From assembly GCA_000827325.1 (NCBI GenBank), contig KN832874.1:1148067-1212066 (forward strand): a stretch of DNA of 64,000 nt. Reading direction: 5' to 3'. Below the pieces are notes generated by a model. That model did no database searches and was not told the DNA's origin. It saw only the letters and a list, made by a program, of their open reading frames with translations. The position numbers and the translations under genes were made by a program. Positions 24,461-36,374 of this stretch are shown one piece after another (within the stretch, counting starts at the first letter, position 1; each line of letters opens with the position of its first letter). The stretch is from Oidiodendron maius Zn (taxonomy: Eukaryota > Ascomycota > Leotiomycetes > Myxotrichaceae).

Positions 24461-25966
24461 TTGAGGGGTGGATGAAAGTGGATAGGAGACAAATAGCTAG
24501 TTTGTTCTATTCTTCTTGATATTATTACCCAACAACCCTTGAAGAGAACAATGAAGACTTACTACTGGGATGTCTGTAAGTGCCACCATATATATTGAAA
24601 ACTGTCCTTTCCCACATGTGAGAAGACATTTGTGCCCAGGTGACCTCGGACAACTAACTAAATGCAGTTAATCGAAAGACGGCTGGAAGATTATATTATT
24701 GGCCTAAATCATGAATTTGCTACTTTCAACATAGCCTAGAATTCTGTCAGGAATACTGCAGGTAGCTATGCGAGTCAAGTATATACAGTACATATAGATA
24801 TAATAGGATGAATCTAAGGGGCACGGTGCTTGTGCTTACCGACCAAAAAAAGAAATTTACTGCACTGGTAGATATATGCATCCAATAACTGCTCAAATTA
24901 AATTGAGTAATATAATATAAAGTGCGAGTAGTCTTTTCTATTATCGCAGTGTTTATATATCCTAAAATGATATCGAGGCGCCTTTTTCTAATATTTCTAA
25001 ACTTGTGGCCCGCGAGGTGTCATGTCGTAAACTCTTTTAGGCGAACATACTCTACATCCCCAGATTGGGCGGTGAAATTAGTGTCATACAGCACACCGTA
25101 CATCCCCATATGCACCTATGACGACTAATCTATGCTCTGTCGCCTTTCTGTCGCGGATCCATGGTGCTAACAGCCGAGGTGCAACGAGTCAAATTTAATT
25201 TGAGGACAAGGCTTTCTCCAATTGCATATCTTATTTACCTTACTTTTAGCTGTTTTAAAAAACTAAATCAAGAATGGACAATATTTTCAAGGATAGAAAA
25301 CACTTGCCGCAGGTCAAAGGATCGGGGATCGGCAATCTCATTAATCGCGCCTACCTAGTTCTGAGTTCGAGTTATAATATCTATACGATGCTCTCTGAAG
25401 ATTTAAACCCCAATAAAATGTTTACTAAAGGCAGCATGCAAATTCTAGAGCTATTCTCACTGTGGATCATCGCTGCCTTGATAAAAGTGAAAGCCTTTCC
25501 CTTTATACAACACTATATTCAGCGCCGCTGACCCAAGGAGTGAATCTAGCGGCAATCTCCCCGTCAACATCTGGATTAGCGCTTTTATATTTCTAAATCG
25601 AATACTGCCAAAGTACTGGAGATGTGTGAAAAGTCACGGAAGGGCTAAGTGCCGGAACTGATATTCTGAACAATGGATTCTAGCAACTGGGTATATTTTA
25701 AATGATGTAACGTTCAAGCTTTGGGCGGGCTTGCAAGAACAAAAACACACAGCAACCATGGGGCTACTATGGACAATCACCAAACTTGTCGAAGATGGCT
25801 AATCTGCTCACGTATTGTGCCTAATCAAGGGGAGAATTAAAGTCTTCAGGTTTAATATAAAGGGATCTGTAAGCAATAGTTTCGTGAATAAACTACGCCT
25901 ATTTAGATCATGTACTAATAACAACAGTCTGAGTTTCGAGCCTAATAGATTGGCATACGACTTCTC
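24461..25966. other. Intergenic region, AT-rich
   Basis: No gene is supported. AT-rich sequence with several stop-rich frames fills the stretch. An 85-codon plus-strand frame at 25274-25531 is not recognisable. Confidence 0.5.
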
Positions 25967-28081
25967 TTAGGCCGGGACAGCACAGCCCCAAGATGTGGCA
26001 ACGGTTCCTCCGGGGCCGAAGAGAGTAATCAACGCCTGGATAGCACCATAGGAACCCAATCCGGAGCATGCCAAGGCAGCAAGGGTGTAGACGACATTGA
26101 CGCTGTTTATCAACCAGTATTTCTTAAACCCACGGACCCACCGTGTCACGCCAGTATCATGTCTGGTGGTGACGCCGGTTGTAGGGTCGAAACCCTCACC
26201 AGGAAGGACGGCACCGAGCTGGCACATAAAGCCGACGAAGACCATGGGCGGGAAGGTGTAGGTGAAGTTCAGAATCAACAAAGCACCGACAATACCCGCA
26301 ATACCGAAGAGACTGGGTACGGAGGCTCCGACAACAAAGGCCAGGGTCCAGTACATGGGGCCCAAAACGGTCCACATAATTCGGCCTTTCTTGGTAATGA
26401 GACGGGGGAAATGCAGGACCTCTTCGAAGACCTCAACGTAGACGGTCTTCATGCCAATGTTCATGTACATCACTACGTGAAAAGTGTTAGCCGGCTCGGA
26501 AGATGTCAATATGACAAGCACTTACAGCATGCTATGGCACCTGTCAACAGGGCGAAAACATTGCTAACTGTCTGCAGGCTGAAGGGCTCGATAGCCTGGG
26601 AGATAGTCGAAGCGGAGTATTGGCCCAATTGTGAATAAACCTAAAAGGGAAAGGTCATTAGTCCGCCTTTATTTTAAAGTACTAGGGTGGAAAAGAGGGT
26701 GAAAATATAAAAAGTGACTTACAACTGCACCGAAAACGATATAGACAACGCTGATGAATGCCATTGAAATGATCAATGACTTCCAGAAATCCAGGGGGTG
26801 ACGCATCTCCGCTAGGAAGGCAACGAAAAGTAAGGCACCACCATACGAGTCTGTGCTTACAGTTAGTTGCTAGTATTGGCTTAAGCGTCTGGGAGTAACC
26901 TACAAACCAAGTTGTTAACACCAGTTAGGACTGCAGCGAATCCATAGGCAGATTCTTGATATTGGTCTGGTACTTTGCCAGCAAACGTCATGATTGGCTC
27001 GATGGTGTTGATAAGTGTGGATGCCTCCAGAAACTGGTAGTCCGGTCCATATTTGGAAGCTGCCGCAATGCTGAAATACTATTAGTACATACACCTCCCA
27101 ATTTACGGAGGATATTAACACTTACATGATGAGGAAGCTGACAATATTCATCCAGACGGAGGCGTTCGCCAGCCAGCCAATGCGCTGCAAGCTTCGGATG
27201 TTTCCAGCAATGCACCCAACGATGGCAAAGATGAGGATGCAGACGACGTAACAGATCTTCTCACTGGACAACTGGCCAATAATACTGCCAGAGCCCAAAG
27301 TGAGCACAGCCACAGTCATGAATTGTTGGATGGACTGCGTGATGTTGATGAAGTGGCGTGACTTCGGCCCATATACACGGAAGAAAGTGTCGCCATAACT
27401 GACCATAGGGAAGCGCGCCGAGTCGAGGCCCAAGAAGATCTTCCACAGCATCCAGCCGGAGTACCAAGCGGCGATACCAAAGATCACGTAGAGAGCAGTA
27501 GAGAGACCATAACCTGCAGAGGAGTAGACGTTCCTGGATACGAATCCTGTTAGCGCAGTAAAATTGGCTTAGGAATAAAAAACTCACGGAGTGCTTCCCC
27601 AGCCCAGGATATCAGTCGTGATCAGATAGAAAACAGTCCCCCAACCGGAAGTTCTGAGCGCCCTGGCAGCAATTCTCCACTCCTCCTCGGTGGCGCCGCC
27701 GTTGGGAGAGTCAGTGCCGTCGGAAATGACGCCGACGCCGCGATTCTTATGTTCAGCCTCTGCGTTAGCCTTGGCCGCGGCCTGGGCCTCCTTCTTGGCC
27801 TCATGATGGATGCCCTTGGAGAAACGGTCCTTGATCAAGCTCTTGAAGGTCCAGGCGCCACGCTTCTCCTTGTATATCCTGTCTCTCTCTATTTCTAGAT
27901 CGCGCTCGATCTTGGCCCAGAACGTGTATTCCTCGAAGGTGACCGAAGGGTCGACGCGGGCGGCCAGACCCCAATTCTCGCGATAGTAGACGCCGGGGGT
28001 ATCAGGGTGGAGATCAGTTGCCTCGAGGTCGACGACGTCCGACTTCTCGGCGAGGCCGCCAGTAATTCCCATCTGTGCCAT
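25967..28081 (-). CDS. amino-acid transporter, Aa_trans (AAAP) family
   Basis: Six exons: 28081-27588, 27533-27126, 27070-26904, 26850-26723, 26640-26526 and 26472-25967. All phases agree and give 605 residues. The first 150 residues are a hydrophilic cytosolic domain, with an alanine/lysine-rich helix near 95-110. The 11-12 transmembrane core of the neutral/aromatic amino-acid permease type (Neurospora mtr-like) starts at GWGTVFYLITTDILGWGSTP. Landmarks are YSSAGYGLSTALYVIFG, INTIEPIMTFAGKVPDQYQE, LLFVAFLAEMRHPLDFWKSL, AIACLMYMNIGMKTVY and MYWTLAFVVGASVPSLFGIA. It would import neutral or aromatic amino acids at the plasma membrane; that placement is by family. Neighbours are unrelated. Confidence 0.93.
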
Positions 28082-29640
28082 GGCGACAATTAGGAATGGG
28101 TGATGAATTAAGAGAGTAGAGAGAAGTTGGGAATAGGGAGCGGAGACGCGCACTTCTGAACGGATGGGAGGGGATGGGGCGACAGACAGTATATGAACCG
28201 CGGACGCAGGATAACGAGCTCCAAAAAGGCAGGTCAATAGTTTCCCGTCCTGCGTGAGCGCGGCTGCCAGAAGTCTGGAATTGCAATGTACCCTTCGGCG
28301 CCGCCAGCTCTGATCACCTTCCTAAAACGCATAGATATCGCCGTGGGTACGTATCGGGCAGGTCTACAAGGGGTGCGACGCGCTCGGCTTGATATTATGT
28401 GTGGCAGACAGGGTCACCTGGGCAGAGCTTAGTCGCACCACGTCCCTCGTATTAAATGAATGCAGGCTATCTCAGCTAACTCTTGGCACGAACTTCAGCC
28501 AGTACTGGTCAAGTACGGGGGCCCCGCGCGGGACACAAATCCGCCAGGGTAATTACCCGAATGCTTGTTTGGTATGCAACCCCGCGGCCATAGATGTGGA
28601 TCGAGAAAGAGGCCAGGGCAATTGGGACCCAATGCTCTCGTGAACCGAGATGGTGTCAGCTTGGGGCGTGGCACCTGGGCTGTGGGTTGTTCGAACACAA
28701 GTTTTGGTGGCGGTGGTACTGTACAACTTCATCACAGTAGATATAGGGGGGTGAAGTTGTACAAACGGTGTTTCTATGCTAGTCTGCGCTGGCTTACTAT
28801 ATTTTTCCGGGTCCCACCCCAATTCACTTTGGATGTTGTTATTATGCTTTTGTATGGTCACTTCGCGAGCTGTAATCTCACGGATTCCCCGAAAGCGTTG
28901 GAACCTTATCAGATACGCTGGAACCGAGGTAAAACGAGCCTTCGCACGTGAGGGAAGAGCACGTGATGACTCCCAGCGACTGCAGGGAAGCAATCCCAAG
29001 GAAGTTATAAGGAATGGGATGCGCTAGTAATGTATTGAGCTCCATGAGGCCGAAGAGCTGGAGCAATATACTCTGGCCACATTCTTCTCTTATCGTTCTC
29101 GCGTGCACGAGCCCGGGGAGATATCAAGATGATATCACGTGATATTAATTTCAGCTTTCAGTCGAGTCGTATAGCCGACGCTTTCCGCGCTCAGTTGTCT
29201 GGATTCCTCTTCGAAAGCACCTACAGGAGTGACCGTGATAAAGGCGCTGTCACTATCTTGATAGAGGGCTCCACCGTGGCGGGAAATCTGTAAGTGTGCG
29301 GCACTCCTGTCAGCCTCCTTCCCTTCCAGGACTAGATGCACGTGGTTCCAGGGTGGCGGGGACTCAATGCGACTGTCGGGGTCGTCCCCGATTGGTGCCC
29401 GAGTTTCCCAATTTTTGTGCATTTGTAGTACAGTAGCATTTGGGGCTGGACGCGGAAACGGGAGGTGGCTTGAGTGATTCCTGATAAAGAAAGAGATTAC
29501 AGTGGCCTGCTTTACGAGGAAATACTCCGTGCTTCAGTCTAGAACAATTTTAGTGTTCCTTCACCGATCCTGCTGCTACTGTACTCCTTCGTCTCGTAGT
29601 GCTCCCGCCTGATGTTGCTTGGACTGGTTGGAATTGGATG
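28082..29640. other. Intergenic region with CACGTG boxes
   Basis: The promoter of the transporter lies at the left. CACGTG boxes are at 28945-28950, 28960-28965 and 29136-29141. The last is inside the perfect 14-bp palindrome ATATCACGTGATAT (29132-29145). A 95-codon minus-strand frame at 29422-29135 is not recognisable. Confidence 0.5.
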
Positions 29641-29649
29641 CATGTAGTA

Positions 29650-30830
29650 ATCTTACACCATGTCTGACAGCAGAGATGGTTGCCACTCTAGCTCCACAAG
29701 GCCGACCCGCTTGAAGCTGTCAGGATCCTGCATCGTTTCCAGCAGGAGCGCGTAGACAAGACGATCATCCCAGCGTTCCTTGCAGATCGGGAAGATCAGC
29801 GTCTCCTTCCAAATTTGATCACGCTCAGATTGGATTTGATAAGCATGTGTCCCTGCACCAGCTGGTCTATCTTTGTCGAAAAGAATGTTCTTCATGAAGA
29901 GGCCATTTGGTCCATCGGCTGCTGGCGACAGCTTGGCTTTCGATATCCATAGCTTTCAATAATTTCCACGGACTTCGATACGGGACCATTCCAAATTGTG
30001 GACGGACGGATTATCACTGCTGCGCAGCAGGTGACAGCTCACAATGCATGGCCCACAGAGCGTTTCCCAGTGTTGAAGCTCAGACTCATCGCATCAGTTG
30101 CGTCGCGATTGGCCGAATAGAACATATAATCACTCACTTCGATAGGATCATTTACGGACACCCAGCTCCAGCTGCGAGTACGCCACTGGCGGCTTATACG
30201 CCCTTGCTGCTAGATTTCTGTTCGCTTTAGTGGCAATGTATGAGCGATATTGAGACGGTTCCTGCTCGACGGGCTCGACTCTTCTCCAACTCATTCCACG
30301 AAACGAATCATGCTCCCAAAGTCCCGCCATATACGCGCCGAGTTCTGGCCGGTGGAAGATGTTTGCGACTCCTGCAATTGCAGGGGAGCTTGTCTGAAGC
30401 TCGGGTTAGTGACCGGGTGGAGAATTCAGACCCAATTGTACCAGATCTCGGCAGCTCTATCAGTACTGGGAGCGAACTTTTTACCTGTTGAACTGGAGGA
30501 CTCCATCTGAATTCGATCAATTATGCGCCCGACGTTGTCGCTGTCATAGAGCTCATGGCAGCGGTAAGAATTATAAACATAACCCTCGGCCCATTCATTA
30601 CTCCTGAATGCCACAGCAACTGGTCTCGGGTGAAATGGAACACTCGTGGCGACAATATACGCTCCTGAAGTGTCCACGCACGCTTGCTGATCCAGGAGTA
30701 AACATTAAGGCTATACTCCGCAGGCAGCACCTCTCGAAGGGAATAGAATTCGCCATCGTCACCACGAATGGAGGTGAGTAAATAGGTATTGACCCTGTCA
30801 TATCTTCGACGACAATACTCATCATCTTAC
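29650..30830 (-). pseudogene. HET-domain protein, decayed
   Basis: Fragments of one HET protein lie in order on the minus strand but in different frames. They are YLLTSIRGDDGEFYSLREVL and RAWTLQERILSPRVFHFTRD (about 30790-30600), NEWAEGYVYNSYRCHELY continuing in another frame (30590-30430), AGLWEHDSFRGMSWRR (30330-30280), and the tail RWDDRLVYALLLETMQDPDS then FKRVGLVELEW (29895-29653). The HET signatures GW/AWTLQERILSPR and AGLW-x4-RG-x-W are diagnostic. The N-terminal half (a YVWG-like start and an LWID-x-LCI motif) is not found upstream. A frame change near 30590 and several stops break the gene. Splicing might rescue one or two breaks, but not the missing N terminus. Confidence 0.65.
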
Positions 30831-32192
30831 ATCTCGAGCTTCATCTCCCGTCGTTGATTCCGCATGCGATTTGGTGAGAGGGTATCTGGAAGTGACCTAA
30901 CTTAGAAACGGGTTCAAGCATATGCTTGTCAAGCTGTTTGTCGCATAAACATTTATGTGGTTCCATACCCGTATGAAGCACCCACTAGTGCAATTCTTTC
31001 GGAGCCTGGCCTAGAATACGAGCGTCGTTCTTTGGGTTGGATTGGTAAAGTGATAGACCATTCAACTGAGAAAGCGCACACCAATACAGATGCCAGGGCC
31101 ATGGTGAGAAGGGAGCTCCAAATCCAACACGCCAAGGAGTATCACCCAGTATTGTCCGTGGCGCCAGGGGTAAAGTTCCCCTCAAAAGCTCTGAATACTT
31201 ACGTACTCCTACAAGGATTGCCCAACTCCATATGAACAGAGGTAAGAATGGGATTCGCCTTCCCATTCCCTATTCTTTTCCACACGCTACTCCACCTATC
31301 TACCCATCCACTTGTACATTCGTCGTCAGCTACTGCAAACTGGAAAGGATGGTCGTTAAGCTACTTCTGTGACAGCCTCTCTGCATTATGCTTGTCTACA
31401 TACTTTGCGTAGAATTCGTCTAAGGATTTATTCAACTCTAGACACAGTCAACAACTAATTTGTAAAATTTGCGATTGCACAAGACCTCTAACTTCAAGTG
31501 ACATGGCGTGGGAAGATTTCAGTTAAAACCGCCCTGCATACTCATGAAAGAGAATGAGGTTATTAGTGATTGGCGTTCCTTGGCATATAAACATGCATAC
31601 ACATAATGCAGGTCTATCGCTTACCCAGTGGAGTAACAAATATAAGCGGAGACTCAATACCCTTGCCCTCTTCTACAAGCTCATTGTAATAGTCGTAATT
31701 TTGCCGAACAATTTCCTGCTTCGTATACAGTAATATTCGAAACCAGCTTCAGTCCAAACTCTTATGTTTTTTTTTAGCCGAGAATCGTCACTATACTAGT
31801 ACTGATGCAATTAGCAACATTGTACCCATGCGTTATCTGCTTAGAAAATAGCACGTGAGGGGTACAATGAAGTACTAGATACTTCCATTCGCCGTGCTGC
31901 GGCTGCCATCGGGCTTGCCTCTCCAACATGACAGGTGTCCTCTTCAACATCTCTTGCGATGAGAGATAATGCAAACATCATGCTCAAGGAAGCACAGTAT
32001 CAAGAATGGCGCCGAAACTTGCGCAGTCACAGTATTTGCTGATTAACAATATGCTACAAAGGAAGTCGTTTAAAGTTCACCATATAGCAGGAGTTGCAGA
32101 GTACAGTGCCCGTTCTTTTTATGCAATAAAATCGAATATTCGGCAGTATGGCTCTATCAAGGCCGCTTCTACGTTGGCGGATGTCTAATGCT
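30831..32192. other. Intergenic region
   Basis: Both strands carry unrecognised frames of 60-93 codons at 30957-31266. They overlap each other and so cannot all be real. Nothing else is supported. Confidence 0.45.
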
Positions 32193-33152
32193 CTATATGA
32201 GCACTACAATTAAACCCCCAAGCGCATAAATAACACTGTTTTCAATAGGGCTGTGCCTGGTTGCAGCCCCTGTGAACGCTGGCGATGACGGAGATGATGT
32301 GACTGTCCCTAGTGACGACGAGCCTGTTGCCACTCTGCTAGCTGTAGATATAGGCAGCTGACTAGTTGTGGAGCTGCTACTGCTTTGGGCGGTTATTGAT
32401 GCACTCTCGCTTGAACCACCTGTGGAGGACGTAGTTAAGCCACTACTGCTTGTAGTGGTTGGTGTTGACGAAGAAATAGTGCGTGTGCTTGTTGTTGATG
32501 GACGGCTGCTTGTTACAGTAGTGTTACTCGCAACGAAGATTTTGCCTGGTACAATGTATCCTGAAGCGTACACGCAGCTACCTGGGTCTATGTTCGCGCT
32601 GCCAGGATACAAACATGTTTGGCCTACCTCGCACGACCAGGCTTGGTTTGTGCCTTGGATAAAGCCACAGCAAATGTGCCCAACGTCAAGACAAATATCG
32701 CCACAGTCTCGATAGCCATAGCCCTCGGCAATAGCCTCTGCACCGCAAGCCGTTGACGATGGAGAAGGGTTTGGCGCAGTCACGGTTCCTGGGATGTAGC
32801 TTGTTGAGGGAAATTGGGGGACCTCCTGGCAGTTGTCGATTGCGCCTATAGGGGGGTTGTTTCTGCCTTCACAACACCTGCCTAGGTAGTTGTTATTGCC
32901 GATATTGGGGTTGTTGCATACAGTTCCTATAGGGCATGCGTAAAGGAGAGGAGAGGAGGGAATATTGCCACAGCAGAATTGGCCGACAGGGAGACAAATA
33001 TCACCACAGACTCTCTCGCTCCAGCCCGTCTGTAAATAAGGGGGACAGTCGTCTAGACGGGCTTGTAATGGAAGAGAGAGTTTAGAAGCCGTAACAATAG
33101 CAAGGAGGAACGAGACTTGCACAGCTAGAGTCAGCATTTTAGCATCTAGCAT
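32193..33152 (-). CDS. GPI-anchored-type cysteine-rich surface protein
   Basis: An intronless gene of 319 residues. A signal peptide covers about residues 1-22 (MLTLAVQVSFLLAIVTAS; a second in-frame ATG at 33137 gives a slightly shorter one). Two similar cysteine modules follow, each with the pattern CGDICL-V-x4-CCG (CGDICLPVGQFCCG and CGDICLDVGHICCG) and a downstream C-x2-G-x-TC region. Residues about 205-300 are a Ser/Thr-rich, presumably O-glycosylated stalk. The end is a hydrophobic tail (NSVIYALGGLIVVLI) preceded by a small-residue site, as in GPI precursors. The duplicated module suggests internal duplication. Likely cell-wall or plasma-membrane exposed; ligand unknown. Confidence 0.85.
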   Translation of the reverse strand: MLDAKMLTLAVQVSFLLAIVTASKLSLPLQARLDDCPPYLQTGWSERVCGDICLPVGQFCCGNIPSSPLLYACPIGTVCNNPNIGNNNYLGRCCEGRNNPPIGAIDNCQEVPQFPSTSYIPGTVTAPNPSPSSTACGAEAIAEGYGYRDCGDICLDVGHICCGFIQGTNQAWSCEVGQTCLYPGSANIDPGSCVYASGYIVPGKIFVASNTTVTSSRPSTTSTRTISSSTPTTTSSSGLTTSSTGGSSESASITAQSSSSSTTSQLPISTASRVATGSSSLGTVTSSPSSPAFTGAATRHSPIENSVIYALGGLIVVLI

Positions 33153-34757
33153 GTACTAGACAGCATAAAGTTAGATAGAATGATAGAGTAATAATTAGTG
33201 TATATAAGATTGTAAAAATGAAGTTCTTTAAGTAGTATATATGCGCGAGAAGAGAGAGAAGACTAATGTACATTATCGGAAATAAAACAGGATTCAGCAG
33301 TTAGCTTCGCCGTTATCAGGCAGCTAGACTAGCGATATCAAGTTACAGTAGCTTGGAGAAAGGTAATACGGGGCCGAATCGCGCCGACGTCACACGAAAT
33401 CCTGAAACCCTAACGTTACTAGGAGAAAACAGGACAAACAGCGTCGTGATGATAAAAAAGGGCGTGATGAGGCTGGCATACGAGCTATTCAGCATAATAA
33501 AGCTGTCCTTGAAGCCCAGCAGAAATCACTGACAAAAGGACGTGTCGTTGCCTTCGATGGTGTACGTCCATCTTTCTTAGAAGAGGACCCGCGGCTGAAG
33601 AGGCTATGCAACACCTTGGCACCTCTCCTCGGAGCCTACCAGCCACAACTAATATTTCAGTAGCTAGATTCTATATTATGATTATAGGAAATGCCGATCT
33701 AAACCGAAGACCACTCTGTACCAGCTACCTCGGTGTTTTGAAGAGAATACAGATTCACTTATGACGAGGTTAATTAATGGTTTCTATAAATTTAGTAAAA
33801 AGGGGGCCATCGGCAAATGCGTAGACAAGGTATGAATTAAACATTAGCATCGTGGTGTTCAATCTCTACTAGAGTTGGCATATACTCATGATAAGCCTAG
33901 GGTCGCGTACTACAGTACTTACAAATTAGAAAGTATTTCTCTAGCAACCTTAGCTATATGTCTGTTTCCAAGATCGGCCACGTCTTCTTGGCTCTCCCTT
34001 AGCGAATCAGATCCCTTAATGTTATGCTCGCTTTAAACAACACCCCTCTCTAGCTCCATCCTAGCTCTAACGCTATATGCATTAAAGTTATACCATAAAC
34101 CCATATATCCACTCCCGAGCCCTGTCTAGTTTAAATTTGCCTATCCACGTTAACTCCTAATATAATTTGTAGTTTAGTATACCACTGACCGTTTTATAGC
34201 CGATAATATTGTGGATCTCCCATTCTTAGTTAAGGTCCATGGCTAGAGAAGCTAGATAAGATTTCTTAGTGTAAGGGGGCTTAAGTGGGATAGCAGTAAG
34301 AAGACTGTACGTCTTACTTCTACCGTTTTGCAGGTTGTGCTCCTTATCGTCCTCATCGTTTATACTATAACCAGAGTCATTACATTTAGATGAGCTAATC
34401 TCTTAGCTAATTCTGCTTAATTAGGTATGATTCTACTATCTTTAACTATAACTATTGAACTTACTACTTCCTACTTCTACTATTGCACATAGCTTATCTT
34501 CCTTAGCTTAGGTATAATATAGAGAGCTATGTTTTGGCTCTTTTAACCCGCTAAAGCTAGTTCTTTATTAGCCCTATTCTTTGTTTATATATTTATACAG
34601 TATAGGATATAATGGTAAAGGAGCAGGAAGCTAGGAGTCGCCATTAATAAGTCCTTTTATTCTTAAAAAGCTAGTTTTATATCTCTCCTAAGAATAGAAG
34701 CACAGGACCAATCTTTCAAACTTCTCTATTTATAACCTGGACATAACCAAGAGACTA
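33153..34757. other. AT-rich degenerate region with a coding remnant
   Basis: About 33.7-34.7 kb is rich in CTAG, TTAG and TATA steps and stops in all frames, as expected of DNA altered by C-to-T mutation. A frame open at 33406-33663 without start codon is described separately. No intact gene is present. Confidence 0.5.
33406..33663 (+). pseudogene. coding remnant of unknown protein
   Basis: An 85-codon frame bounded by stops and lacking any ATG reads as a plausible hydrophilic protein (KQDKQRRDDKKGRDEAG, GRVVAFDGVRPSFLEEDPRL, NTLAPLLGAYQ). Composition shifts sharply to AT-rich, stop-filled sequence right after it. It may be the surviving part of a repeat or gene. The family is not recognised. 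Confidence 0.35.
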
Positions 34758-36374
34758 TTATACTCGGGGATACAACGCAGCCTGGACCCCGTTTCCAGAA
34801 CCCAAGGTCAGATGCAAACTCTCAAGCCATGACGTGGGATCCCTACTTTCAATTCTCTCAAATTCTTGCACGAACCGTACCAATGTATATCCTGCTTCCG
34901 TCAGGGCAAACTGTTGGCCAACACATATCCTGGGTCCACCATTAAACGGTAGGTAACCCCAACCTACTCGCAAGGTCTCCCAGCGCTCAGGTCTGTATTC
35001 ATCTGCGTCTTCTCCATAGATGTCCTTCCGTCGGTGCATTGAAAATACACCGTAAGCTACAAGTTGGCCTTTTGCTACGAAGATAGGGGCTCTGCCATCA
35101 GGTCCACCGCCCACGGGGAGCGTTGTATCCTTGTGGGCAAAGCGAATGTTTTGGGGTACGGAAGGGTATAAACGAAGAGCTAGAAGGACGTTTTAGCTAT
35201 TGACTTGAGAGGGCATCGTTCCTTATGGACACTTACATTCGTTTAGGACGTTTTTCAGATATTTCATATTGCGTAAGGTTTCATAGTCTGGCTTTTTCCC
35301 TCCGAGCTGGTCAACTTCTTGTTTCAGCTTAGCCCAGATGTCTGGACGACGAGCAAGGACGTGGAAGGTATTGCTGAGAAGGCCAGCTGTAGTATCCCTA
35401 CCAGCAAGCAGAATGTTGAGGATTTCAGACCGAATCTGAATAGGGTCATCTGTCGCTAGAGCAAGCTCATTCATGAAGATGTATTTCCCTTTCTCTTTCT
35501 CCGCGCTCATCTTACCACTCGCTAGACTCTCTCGTCGAAACTCTAGCGCCTTTGCAACAAACTTGTCTACGAAGTTATGTACCCGCACACAGGCACGATC
35601 AAATTTTTTGTTGCGGTAAAGCCAGACGAAAGGACCCAGTCTTAATCGCAAGTTTAACTCCGTTTGAGCGAAGTCGAAAGCTTGTCCAAAGAGCTGCTGT
35701 TCGGACCCAGCGGGGCTACGAAGAATATCAACAGATTCTCCAAGGAGGAATTCAGTTGCGCTATCGAGAGTAAGCTGGTAGAATAATGGCTGCAGATCAA
35801 TGATAGATCCATCTCTAGGGATTTTGGCTATCAGATGTTGAATGTGCGACTCAAATGTATCGAGATCAGCTACTTGGACCTTGGCAAAGCTGGGTCGGAC
35901 AAGTGCCTAAACGGGTGAGCAGAGGGCCTTTTGTAAGACTAATCTCCTTACTCGTGAATGCTCCCAGCGCGATCCATCGGAACTGAATATGCCATTGCCT
36001 AACAATGGTCCCATTCCTCTGTCCCTCTGGCCAATACCGAAGTCATGAAACTGCGTGGCCAAAACTGCTTTGACATTTTCCGGCTCAATAGTTACTATGA
36101 TTGACTGCCCTAGAAGCACACCTGAAAATGTATTGCCTAACTTTCTATGCTGCTCTAGAGCAGACGGTAGAAGCGTCTTGGCCTTCGTCTGAGTCTGCAT
36201 CGTCTGGAAAAGGCCGAAGCCAATGATGCGTTCGAGCTGTGGGAGTCTAACCGGCGGCTCACAACCATGCGCCCTGGCAAAACGGCGCCTTCGTATCCAT
36301 AATAAGAGCCGGCCGAAGACGAAATATGAAGCTAAACATCCCACTGCTATTTTTACGAATGTGAAATTGGCCAT
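34758..36374 (-). CDS. cytochrome P450, CYP52-like
   Basis: Exons 36374-35952, 35906-35237 and 35179-34758 give 504 residues. An N-terminal membrane anchor ([20 protein letters not shown]) followed by an RRRRFAR stop-transfer segment places it in the ER. Landmarks are the I-helix AGRDTT (about 309-314), the K-helix ending [19 protein letters not shown], and the heme loop [11 protein letters not shown] with the ligand cysteine near residue 450. The loop plus [10 protein letters not shown] is characteristic of the CYP52/CYP63/CYP584 group, which omega-hydroxylates n-alkanes and fatty acids. A specific substrate cannot be inferred. Both introns have canonical ends and keep phase. No clustered biosynthetic gene is adjacent. 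Confidence 0.92.

Noticed and set aside
30957-31266. Overlapping 93-codon frames on both strands
   Set aside because: No recognisable domain, mutually overlapping, and next to a decayed HET gene. Insufficient support for a gene.
32368-32715. 115-codon plus-strand frame
   Set aside because: Antisense shadow of the Ser/Thr-rich part of the GPI-type protein.
34758-36374. A possible secondary-metabolite cluster around either P450
   Set aside because: No PKS, NRPS, terpene synthase or prenyltransferase lies within the window, and neighbours are unrelated.
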